Shown here piece after piece: positions 16,452-24,066 of a DNA stretch of 64,000 bases (position 1 is the first letter of the stretch; each line of letters begins with the position of its first letter). The translations under genes and the position numbers were made by a program. The notes beneath the pieces are model-generated. The model saw only the letters and a program-made list of their open reading frames with translations, had not been told where the DNA came from and did not search any database. The stretch comes from Gaiellasilicea sp963707575 (lineage in GTDB: Bacteria; Actinomycetota; Thermoleophilia; Gaiellales; Gaiellaceae). The stretch lies in assembly GCA_963707575.1 (NCBI GenBank), contig OY970171.1, forward strand, positions 1,550,001-1,614,000, in the 5' to 3' direction.

Positions 16452-17490
16452 GGCGGCTGATCGTACCGGCGAGAGCGGTTGCCACTCGCTCGGACGCGTA
16501 CCCGTCGCCGTAGAGGGGCGGGAGCCCGTCGGGCATGCGGGCCTCGTTCACGGCCCGCACGAGCGCGTCGGAGTCGTCGTCGACGAGCACGTTCGCGCCG
16601 GTCTCGACGGTGTCGACCCACTCGGTGGACGGCCGTGCGGTGACGCACGGCACGCCGTACCAGTACGCCTCCTTCTGCAGCCCGCCGGAGTCGGTGACGA
16701 CGACCCGCGCCTGGGAGGCCACGGCCGCGAGCTCGAGATAGGACAGCGGCGCGACGAGCTCCACATGGGGTGCGACGGCGATCCCTTCGCGCTCCAGCGC
16801 GGCCCGGGTGCGCGGGTGCGCCGGGAAGACGACGGGCTCCATCAGGCGGTTGAGCGCCGCGACGATGCGGCCGAGCCGCGGCTGCGCGACGTTCGCCTCC
16901 CGGTGGATCGTCGCGACGACGTACGTGCCCGGCCGATGCGGCGGCTCGAAGCGACCGCGGGCGAGCGGCGCGAAGATCCGGGCTGCGTCCGCCATCACGT
17001 CGCCGACGACGACCGCCGATCCCGGCACGGCCTCGGCGCGCAGGATCCTCTGCGAGCGCTCGTCCGGGCAGAGCAGGAGCGCGGCGATGCCGTCGACCGC
17101 GATGCGGTTTCGCTCCTCGGGCATCTCGAGGTCGCCGCTGCGCAGGCCCGCCTCGACGTGGGCGACGGGAATCCCCGCGGCGACACCGGCCTCGGCCCCG
17201 GCGAGAGTGGAGTTCGTGTCGCCGAAGACGAGCGTCCAGTCCGGCCGCTCCCGCTCGAGCACGGCGGTGATCGGCGGTTGCATCGCCGCCGGGTCGGCCG
17301 AGCGCAGGTCGAGCGCATGGGCCGGCTCGGGGAGACCAAGCTCCTCGTAGAAGACGGCGGACAGCTCACGGTCGTAGTGCTGCCCCGTGTGTAGCGAGAC
17401 CTCCTCGATCCCGGCGGCGCGCAGCGCGAGCGAGAGCGGGGCGGCCTTGATGAACTGCGGCCGGTTGCCGACGACGGTGAGCACCTTCAC
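16444..17490 (-). CDS. wecB: UDP-N-acetylglucosamine 2-epimerase (WecB/WbpI family)
   Basis: This non-hydrolysing epimerase is 348 aa. Family signatures are GNRPQFIKAAPL at the N-terminus, TGQHYDRELSAVF, VFGDTNSTLAG, the HVEAGLRSGD motif with catalytic acids, PEERNRIAVD, and TDSGGLQKEA near the C-terminus. In this operon it may act on UDP-GlcNAc, or, like WbpI, on the 2,3-diacetamido uronic acid. It is the first gene of the minus-strand operon, and the tRNA-Lys gene lies upstream on the same strand. Confidence 0.92.
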   Translation of the reverse strand: MKVLTVVGNRPQFIKAAPLSLALRAAGIEEVSLHTGQHYDRELSAVFYEELGLPEPAHALDLRSADPAAMQPPITAVLERERPDWTLVFGDTNSTLAGAEAGVAAGIPVAHVEAGLRSGDLEMPEERNRIAVDGIAALLLCPDERSQRILRAEAVPGSAVVVGDVMADAARIFAPLARGRFEPPHRPGTYVVATIHREANVAQPRLGRIVAALNRLMEPVVFPAHPRTRAALEREGIAVAPHVELVAPLSYLELAAVASQARVVVTDSGGLQKEAYWYGVPCVTARPSTEWVDTVETGANVLVDDDSDALVRAVNEARMPDGLPPLYGDGYASERVATALAGTISRRD

Positions 17491-17632
17491 GCCCGCGAGC
17501 CTAGAGGGCGACGGTCACGCGGTGGCGGGCTACGCAGCGGGCCTTGCGCTCTGGCTCGTCTCTGGTGTCGCGGAGCGCGAGGGAACAGTGCGTTAGCACG
17601 GGCCCTCGCGTGGAGCGGCGCCAGGGACGAGA

Positions 17633-17670
17633 GGGCGGCGGAGCCGGGCTCCGCCCGGCGGGAGCCGCCC
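17633..17670 (-). terminator. GC-rich stem-loop downstream of tRNA-Lys
   Basis: GGGCGGC (17633-17639) pairs with GCCGCCC (17664-17670), and an inner GGAGC/GCTCC pair stacks within. It begins 16 bases beyond the tRNA 3' end on the tRNA strand. There is no T-tract, so it may be a processing or Rho-assisted end rather than a classical terminator. Confidence 0.4.
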
Positions 17671-17686
17671 GCCCAGGGCAGCAAGG

Positions 17687-17759
17687 TGGGCCGTGAAGGG
17701 ATCGAACCTTCGACCTTGGGATTAAGAGTCCCCTGCTCTACCAGCTGAGCTAACGGCCC
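17687..17759 (-). tRNA. tRNA-Lys (CTT anticodon)
   Basis: This 73-base cloverleaf has acceptor arm GGGCCGT/ACGGCCC with discriminator A. The D-arm contains TAGCTCAGCTGGTAGAGC and the anticodon loop is CTCTTAA (anticodon CTT, lysine AAG). The T-arm holds GGTTCGATCC. CCA is not encoded. It is a single-copy tRNA standing alone between wecB and the sensor kinase. Confidence 0.97.
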
Positions 17760-17861
17760 GCGGTCGAGCAGTCTAGCCACTCCGGCACGGGGCTCCGCAC
17801 TCGCCAACGGCTACTGCGCGAGGCTAACATCGGCGCAGTCGCCCAGGGGGTCGCAGCAGCC

Positions 17862-20800
17862 GTGTCGGTTCGGGAAGGCGAGGAGCGTTCGGCGCAGCAG
17901 GGCGCCGGGCAGAGCTCGGACCAGCTGCGACGGCTCGAGGCCGTCTACCGCATGGCGGAGACGGTCGCCCGCGCCGCCTCGCTCGACGAGATCTTCGACG
18001 CCGCACTGGACGCGATCGTCGACGGGGTCGGCGTCGAGCGTGCGTCCATCCTCGTCCTCGACGCCTCCGGGACGATGCGCTTCAGAGCCTGGCGCGGCCT
18101 GTCGGAGGAGTACCGGGCCGCCCTCGACGGGCATTCGCCGTGGACGGCCGGCGAGGCCGATCCGCAGCCGATCCTGGTGCCCGACATCAGCCTCGAGGCG
18201 TCGCTCGGGCCCTACAAGGCGGCCTTCGAGCGTGAGGGCATCGCGGCGCTCGCCTTCGTCCCGCTCGTGCACGCGGGCGAGCTGCTCGGCAAGTTCACGT
18301 TCCTCTACTCCGACCCGCACGAGTTCGCGGCCGGCGAGCTCCAGCTCGCGCAGACCGTGGCCAGCCACATCGCGGGCGCCACGCAGCGCGGCCGGACCCA
18401 GCGGGAGCTCGTGGACTCGCGAGCCGAGCTCCAGGCGATCTTCGGTGCGGTGGCGGACGGGATCACGGCGCAGGACGGGACCGGCCGGCTCGTGTACGCG
18501 AACGAGGCGGCCGCCCAGTTCCTCGGCTTCGGCTCCGCCGCGGAGTTCCTGGCCGCGCCGCTGCCAGATCTGTTGGAGCGCTTCGAGTTCCTCGACGAGG
18601 AGCGCCACCCGTTGCCCATCGAAGAGCTGCCGGGGCGGATCGCGATCCGCGAGGGACGGGCCGCCGAGCGCACTCTCTGCTACCGGATCCGGGAGACCGG
18701 CGAGGAGCGCTGGTCGATCGTGCGCGCGACACCGGTGCTCGGCGAGGGCGGCGAGGTCAAGCTCGCGATCAACAGCTTCCACGACGTCACCGAGGAGCGG
18801 CGCTCCCACGAGCGTGTGCGCTTCCTGAGCGAGGCGAGCTCGTTGCTCGCCTCGTCGCTCGACCTCGAGGTGACGCTGGCTCGGCTCGGCGACGTGATCG
18901 TCCCAGCGGTTGCCGACTACTGCATCATCGACCTCGTCGACGAGGGCGCGCCGCTGCGGCAGGCCGTGCTGCACCACGTCAACCCGGAGCGCGAGGAGCT
19001 GCTGCGCGAGATTCGGCGCGCGTATCCGCCGGACGGGAACCCGCAGCATCCGGCCTCGCGTGTGCTCGCGAGCGGCAAGTCGCTGCTGATCGAGCGGGCC
19101 GACGAGACCGAGCTCTCCTCGGCGGCGCGGGACGATCGCCACCTCGACCTCTATCACGGGCTCGAGCCGACGTCGTACGTCGTCGTTCCGTTGATCGCGC
19201 GCGGCCGTACCCTCGGCACGCTTTCGCTCGGCACGGGCGAGTCGGGCCGACGCTATGCCGCCGAGGACGTCGTCTTCGCCGAGGAGGTCGCCAGCCGGAT
19301 CGCGCTCGGGGTCGAGAACGCGCGCCTCTACACCGCGCTCCAGTCCTCTTACGCGCTGCTCGACACCCTGTTGATCTCCGCACCGGTGGGAATCGGCTTC
19401 TGGGACCGGGACCTCCGCTTCGTCCGCGTCAACGACGCGCTGGCCGAGATCAACGACCTCCCTGCGGCCGACCATCCCGGCAAGACCCTCGCCGACGTGA
19501 AGCCGGATCTCGCCGAGCGGCTCGAACCGCTGTACCGGCAGGTGCTGGAGACCGGCGAGCCGGTGATCCACAACGAGTCGACCGACGAGGAGGCGCTCAG
19601 ACCTGGCGAGAGCCGCCACTGGCTCTCGAGCTACTACCCCGTGCGCACCGACGACGGCGCGATCACCGGGGTGGGCGCCGTGATCATGGACGTGACGGCG
19701 CAGCGGCGGGCCGACGACCGGCTGCGCCTGCTCGCCGAGGCCGGGGAGCTGTTCGCCTCCTCGCTCGCCGCGGAAGATGTCTTCGCCCGCATCGCCCGCG
19801 TGGTCGTGCCCCGGCTGGCCGACTCGATCCACATCTTCCTGGACGCCGGCGATCACCTGGAGCGCGTCGCCTGTGCGCACGTCGATCCGGAGCTCCAGCC
19901 GCTGCTCGAGTCACTGCCGCGCTCCTACCCCCTCGGGCCTGGCTCGCCGGCCTTCATGGCGTCCGTCTTCGAGCGGGCCGAGCCCGTGCTCTTCTCCGAT
20001 GTCTCGGGCGAGTTCTACGAGCACCTGCAGCAGTTCGGCGCCGACCGGGAGGCGCTGGAGCGGATCGGCTCGCGGTCGATGATGCTCGTCCCACTCGTCG
20101 CGCGGCGTGAAGCCCTGGGCGTGCTGGCGATCGGGTCGCGCGCGCCCGGGCGCTACGCGGAGGCCGACCTCTCGCTCGCCGTCGAGCTCGCCGGTCGCGC
20201 CGCGGTGGCGGTCGACAACGCCCGCCTGTTCCGCGAGGCCGTCTTCCGGACCAGCGTGCTCGAGGCGCAGCAGGAGGCCTCGATCGACGGCCTGCTGCTC
20301 GTCTCTCCCGACGGCGAGCTGGTTTCGTACAACCGGCGCTTCGCGGAGCTCTGGGACTTTCCGGACGAGCTGGTCGAGCAGGGCTCCGATGCGACCGCCC
20401 TCGCCGAGGCGATGACCAGGGTGGCCGACCCGGAGAGCTTCTTCGAGCGTGTGCAGTACCTCTACGACCACCCCGACGAGACGAGCCGCGAGGAGATCCT
20501 GCTTCGGAACGGGCGGGTGCTCGACCGCTACGGCGCGGCGGTGCGTGGGCCTTCCGGTGAGTATCTCGGCTGGCTGTGGTCGTTCCGCGACGTGACCGAG
20601 CGCGGGCTTCTCGAGCGCCAGACGAGGCTGCTCTCCGAGGCGACGACCCTGCTCGGCTCGTCACTCGACGTCGACACGATGCTGCGCAGCCTGGCGGAGT
20701 TCCTCGTCCCGCAGCTCGCCGACTGGTGCTCGATCGCGCTGCTCGACGCCAACGGCACGCCGCGCCGCGTCGCCGTCGTCCACAACGACCCGGGCAAGGC

Positions 20801-22559
20801 TGCGCTCGCGGAGGACCTGCGGCGCCGGTTCCCGCCGCAGCCCCACGACCGGTTCGGCGCGGCCGAGGTGATCCGCACCGGCCAGCCGGAGCTCTATCCC
20901 GTGATCACGCCCGACTTCATCGACGCCGTGCTCGAGACGCCCGAGCTCGGTGAGCTCCTCTCGGGGCTGGGCTTGCGGTCGCTGATGAGCGTCCCCATCG
21001 CTTCGCACGACCGCATGCTCGGCGCGATCTCGTTCGCGTCGTCCGACGACTCGGGCCGCCGCTTCGGCGACGACGACCTGGCGCTCGCGCAGGAGCTCGC
21101 CCGGCGCACGGCCATCGCCGTCGACCGGGCCGAGCTCTTCGGCTCCGTCGAGCGCAGCGACCATCGTCGTCGCTTCGCCCTCGACGCAGCAGAGCTCGGC
21201 AGCTGGGAGCTCGACCTTCGCACGGGGCAGGCTGCCCAGTCGCTGCTTCACGACCAGATCTTCGGCTACGAGGAAGGAACGCCGGAGTGGTCGTACGACC
21301 TTCTGCTCGAGCACGTCCATCCCGCCGACCGTGAGGCGGTCGACGCGAGCTTCGCGCAGGCGATTGAAGAGTCGAACGAGTGGGACTTCGAATGCCGCAT
21401 CGTCCGCCGGGACGGCGAAGAGCGCTGGATCTGGGTGCGCGGGGCGATCGAGCGCGACGGTGAGGGCACGCCGCTGAGCATGGTCGGGCTCGTCCGCGAC
21501 GTCACGGGCGCGAAGCAGGCCGAGACCGAGCTCGCCCGCCGGGCCGAGACCTCCCAGGCGCTCGAGTTCGTGGGCGACGGCGTCTTCCTGCTCGACGGCG
21601 AGGGGATCGTGCGGCTCTGGAACCCGGCCGCGGCTGCGCTGACGGGGCTGCGGGAGGCCGAGGTCGTCGGGCGCCGGCTGGCGGAGACGCTGCCCGGCTG
21701 GACCGACGTCGAGCGGCTGATCCCGGTGGCGGAGACGCGGCACGGCGGCGGCGTCCGCGCCGAGACGGTCCCCATCGAGATCGGCGGCGTGGAGGCGTGG
21801 CTGTCCATCTCGGGCGTCGCCTTCGGCGAGGGAACGGTCTACGCCTTCCGCGACCTGACCGAGGAGCGCGCGGTCGACCGCCTCAAGAGCGACTTCGTCT
21901 CGACCGTCTCGCACGAGCTGCGCACGCCCCTGGCGGCGATCTACGGCGCCGCGATGACCCTGCGCCGGGAGGACGTCGCGCTGACGGACGAGCAGCGGGA
22001 GGGCATGCTCGGCGTCGTCTCGGGTGAGGCGGAGCGGCTCGCGCGGATCGTCAACGACATCCTGCTCGCGAGCCGGCTCGACTCGGACGTGGTCGACGTC
22101 GCGATCGGCCACGCCGACGCGCGCGAGCTCGCCGAGGGCGTCGTCGCGGCGGCCGCGGCGCACCTGCCGCCGTCGATCGAGTTGCGGCTGACGGCACCGG
22201 ACGATCTCCCGCCGATCGCGGCCGATGCGGACAAGCTGCGCCAAGTGCTCGTCAACCTGCTCGAGAACGCGATCAAGTACTCACCGGACGGCGGGCTCGT
22301 CGAGGTCTCCCTGACCGCGCTCCCGGGGCGACTGAGCTTCGCGGTGCAGGATCACGGGCTCGGGATCCCGGCCGCCGAGCAGGGCAGGATCTTCGAGAAG
22401 TTCTACCGCCTCGACCCGCACCTGACGCGCGGCGTGGGCGGCACCGGCCTCGGGCTCTACATCTGCCGCGAGATCGTGCGCCGCATGGGCGGCCGGATCA
22501 GGGTCGAATCCCGCCCCGGCGAGGGCTCGACGTTCTCGTTCGAGCTGCCGCTGGCCTGA
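17862..22559 (+). CDS. Giant soluble hybrid-sensor histidine kinase (multiple GAF and PAS domains)
   Basis: This is a 1,565-aa kinase without transmembrane segments, so it senses cytoplasmic signals. Domain order is GAF (about 30-180), PAS (187-317), GAF (319-490), PAS (493-618), GAF (619-800), PAS (800-920), GAF (921-1097), PAS_3 type (1100-1220), PAS (1222-1343), HisKA with the phosphoacceptor His near 1351 in VSHELRTPL, then an ATPase domain with N-box NLLENAIKYS and G-box GTGLGL. Three GAF modules begin with nearly the same helix (RFLSEASSLLASSLD, RLLAEAGELFASSLA, RLLSEATTLLGSSLD) at about 300-residue intervals, showing internal duplication. No response regulator is adjacent. Confidence 0.93.
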   Translation: MSVREGEERSAQQGAGQSSDQLRRLEAVYRMAETVARAASLDEIFDAALDAIVDGVGVERASILVLDASGTMRFRAWRGLSEEYRAALDGHSPWTAGEADPQPILVPDISLEASLGPYKAAFEREGIAALAFVPLVHAGELLGKFTFLYSDPHEFAAGELQLAQTVASHIAGATQRGRTQRELVDSRAELQAIFGAVADGITAQDGTGRLVYANEAAAQFLGFGSAAEFLAAPLPDLLERFEFLDEERHPLPIEELPGRIAIREGRAAERTLCYRIRETGEERWSIVRATPVLGEGGEVKLAINSFHDVTEERRSHERVRFLSEASSLLASSLDLEVTLARLGDVIVPAVADYCIIDLVDEGAPLRQAVLHHVNPEREELLREIRRAYPPDGNPQHPASRVLASGKSLLIERADETELSSAARDDRHLDLYHGLEPTSYVVVPLIARGRTLGTLSLGTGESGRRYAAEDVVFAEEVASRIALGVENARLYTALQSSYALLDTLLISAPVGIGFWDRDLRFVRVNDALAEINDLPAADHPGKTLADVKPDLAERLEPLYRQVLETGEPVIHNESTDEEALRPGESRHWLSSYYPVRTDDGAITGVGAVIMDVTAQRRADDRLRLLAEAGELFASSLAAEDVFARIARVVVPRLADSIHIFLDAGDHLERVACAHVDPELQPLLESLPRSYPLGPGSPAFMASVFERAEPVLFSDVSGEFYEHLQQFGADREALERIGSRSMMLVPLVARREALGVLAIGSRAPGRYAEADLSLAVELAGRAAVAVDNARLFREAVFRTSVLEAQQEASIDGLLLVSPDGELVSYNRRFAELWDFPDELVEQGSDATALAEAMTRVADPESFFERVQYLYDHPDETSREEILLRNGRVLDRYGAAVRGPSGEYLGWLWSFRDVTERGLLERQTRLLSEATTLLGSSLDVDTMLRSLAEFLVPQLADWCSIALLDANGTPRRVAVVHNDPGKAALAEDLRRRFPPQPHDRFGAAEVIRTGQPELYPVITPDFIDAVLETPELGELLSGLGLRSLMSVPIASHDRMLGAISFASSDDSGRRFGDDDLALAQELARRTAIAVDRAELFGSVERSDHRRRFALDAAELGSWELDLRTGQAAQSLLHDQIFGYEEGTPEWSYDLLLEHVHPADREAVDASFAQAIEESNEWDFECRIVRRDGEERWIWVRGAIERDGEGTPLSMVGLVRDVTGAKQAETELARRAETSQALEFVGDGVFLLDGEGIVRLWNPAAAALTGLREAEVVGRRLAETLPGWTDVERLIPVAETRHGGGVRAETVPIEIGGVEAWLSISGVAFGEGTVYAFRDLTEERAVDRLKSDFVSTVSHELRTPLAAIYGAAMTLRREDVALTDEQREGMLGVVSGEAERLARIVNDILLASRLDSDVVDVAIGHADARELAEGVVAAAAAHLPPSIELRLTAPDDLPPIAADADKLRQVLVNLLENAIKYSPDGGLVEVSLTALPGRLSFAVQDHGLGIPAAEQGRIFEKFYRLDPHLTRGVGGTGLGLYICREIVRRMGGRIRVESRPGEGSTFSFELPLA

Positions 22560-22563
22560 ACGT

Positions 22564-22593
22564 ACGGGAGGCGACCTGCTGGCCGCCTCCCGT
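22564..22593 (+). terminator. 10-bp stem-loop after the sensor kinase gene
   Basis: ACGGGAGGCG (22564-22573) is perfectly complementary to CGCCTCCCGT (22584-22593), starting 4 bases after the kinase stop codon. No T-run follows, so it is a putative Rho-independent-like 3' end structure. The two-hairpin repeat copy B follows directly. Confidence 0.5.
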
Positions 22594-22600
22594 GAGTGAG

Positions 22601-22677
22601 CTGGTCAGGCCGCGAAGCGGCCCTTTAGGGGTCTTGCGCGATGAGCATCCGCTCCCGCGGATGCTCATCTTGCGCGG
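22601..22677 (+). repeat. Two-hairpin dispersed repeat, copy B
   Basis: Hairpin 1 is GGCCGC-GAA-GCGGCC-like (22608-22622). The linker is CTTTAGGGGTCTTGCGCG. Hairpin 2 (22640-22669) has a perfect 13-bp stem GATGAGCATCCGC with loop TCCC. It fills the whole gap between two convergent genes, ending against the stop of the DUF6458-type gene. The outer seven stem pairs differ from copies A and C but remain complementary. Confidence 0.85.
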
Positions 22678-22905
22678 CTAGACCGCGGGGCCGTCGTCCA
22701 CGTAGGTCGTGCGACGCCGGGCGGTGCCGCCGGCGAAGCCGCCCCACGAGGACCAGAAGATCATCGAAAGGACCAGGCCGAGGATCCCGACGATCAGCAG
22801 GATCACGCCGACCACGTTGATGTCCAGGCCCGAGACCTCTGCGCTGACTGCCCAGGTGAGGATCGCACCGACTGCGATGAGAAGAATGCTGACTCCGAAA
22901 CCCAC
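22678..22905 (-). CDS. Small two-helix membrane protein (DUF6458-like)
   Basis: This 75-aa protein has two hydrophobic helices, GVSILLIAVGAILTWAVSA and VVGVILLIVGILGLVLSMIF, separated by a short loop (EVSGLDINV). It ends in a basic tail with RRRTTYVDD. The pattern GLDINVVGVILLIVGI is typical of the actinobacterial DUF6458 family, whose function is unknown. It starts at GTG 22905 with a strong AAGGAGG ribosome site. Confidence 0.85.
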   Translation of the reverse strand: MGFGVSILLIAVGAILTWAVSAEVSGLDINVVGVILLIVGILGLVLSMIFWSSWGGFAGGTARRRTTYVDDGPAV

Positions 22906-23024
22906 TGTGGTCCTCCTTGTTTTGCGGGGGATTTGCGGGCTTTTTCGCCCCGGTTTGCGTTCTGTCGAAGCTGTAACGTGGCAAGCGGCAGATCGGTTGC
23001 GGCCTTCATGTAGGCTCGGCCGCG

Positions 23025-24059
23025 GTGCGCAGGGGCTCGATCGTCCGCCTGGTCATCTACGGCGTCCTCTCCGGAATCGCGGCGTCGTCGGTCGCCGTGC
23101 TCGTGCCCTGGTTGCCCACCTCCGCGTCGGAGGAGATGGACCGGATCGAGTTCACGTTCTGGTTCACGACCGTGATCTGCATCGCCATCTTCGCGATCGT
23201 CGCCGCGGTGAGCATCTACTCGGTGCTGAAGTTCCGCGCCGCCCCCGAGGACGACACGGACGGCCCGCCGATCCACGGCCACACGGGCATCGAGATCGTC
23301 TGGACGGCGGTTCCGGCGGTGCTCGTGACGGCGATCTCGGTCGTCAGCGCGATCGTGCTCGCGAAGAACGACGACCTGGGGCCGAACCCGCTGCGGATCG
23401 CCGTCACGGCGCAGCAGTTCGCCTGGAAGTTCGAGTATCCACCCTCCTCCGTGGGCGGCGACGACGCGGTCACCTCGGGCGAGCTCGTGCTGCCTGTCGA
23501 CCGGGGGGTGCGGCTCACGCTCCACTCGGTCGACGTGATCCACTCGTTCTGGATCCCCGAGATGGGCCAGAAGTCGGATGCCGTCCCCGGCATCGAGACG
23601 ACCCTCGGGATCACGCCGACGAGGCTGGGGGAGTATTCGCTCGTCTGCACCGAGCTGTGCGGGCCCGGGCACTCGACGATGCGGGCGGCCGTCCGGGTGG
23701 TCAGCGCCGAGGACTACGAGGCGTACCTGGCGAGCGAGCGCGAGGGCGGTGGAGCGGGCGGCGGCGACGACGGCGAGTCGGTGTTCGCGACCGCGGGGTG
23801 CGGTAGCTGCCATGCGTTCGGCCCGGCCGGCACCGACGCCGAGGTCGGCCCGAGCCTCGACGACCTGGCACCCGCGGCCGAGAGCGCGGGCATGCCCCTG
23901 GAGGAGTTCATCCGTCAGTCGATCGTCGAGCCGAACGCGGAACTGGCGGAGGGCTACCAGGGCGGCGTGATGCCGGAGACCTACGGAGCGTCGCTCTCCG
24001 AGGACCAGGTCGACGGGCTCGTGCAGTATCTGGTCGACGGGCAGGCGAACGGGGGTTAG
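23025..24059 (+). CDS. ctaC: Cytochrome c oxidase subunit II fused to cytochrome c (caa3 type)
   Basis: This subunit accepts electrons at the CuA centre. It is 344 aa from GTG 23025. Two N-terminal transmembrane helices precede a cupredoxin domain whose CuA ligands are visible: His173 in VIHSFWIP, Cys208 and Cys212 in CTELCGPGH, His216 and Met219. After a Gly-rich linker comes a class-I cytochrome c domain with heme site CGSCH (Cys259, Cys262, His263) and a likely axial Met in GGVMPETYG. The fusion defines a caa3-type oxidase. It is the first gene of the oxidase operon. Confidence 0.96.
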   Translation: MRRGSIVRLVIYGVLSGIAASSVAVLVPWLPTSASEEMDRIEFTFWFTTVICIAIFAIVAAVSIYSVLKFRAAPEDDTDGPPIHGHTGIEIVWTAVPAVLVTAISVVSAIVLAKNDDLGPNPLRIAVTAQQFAWKFEYPPSSVGGDDAVTSGELVLPVDRGVRLTLHSVDVIHSFWIPEMGQKSDAVPGIETTLGITPTRLGEYSLVCTELCGPGHSTMRAAVRVVSAEDYEAYLASEREGGGAGGGDDGESVFATAGCGSCHAFGPAGTDAEVGPSLDDLAPAAESAGMPLEEFIRQSIVEPNAELAEGYQGGVMPETYGASLSEDQVDGLVQYLVDGQANGG

Positions 24060-24066
24060 CGAACAC

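Noticed and set aside
17487..17807. 106-codon minus-strand ORF over the tRNA region
   Set aside because: It includes the tRNA-Lys gene, so the coding appearance is spurious.
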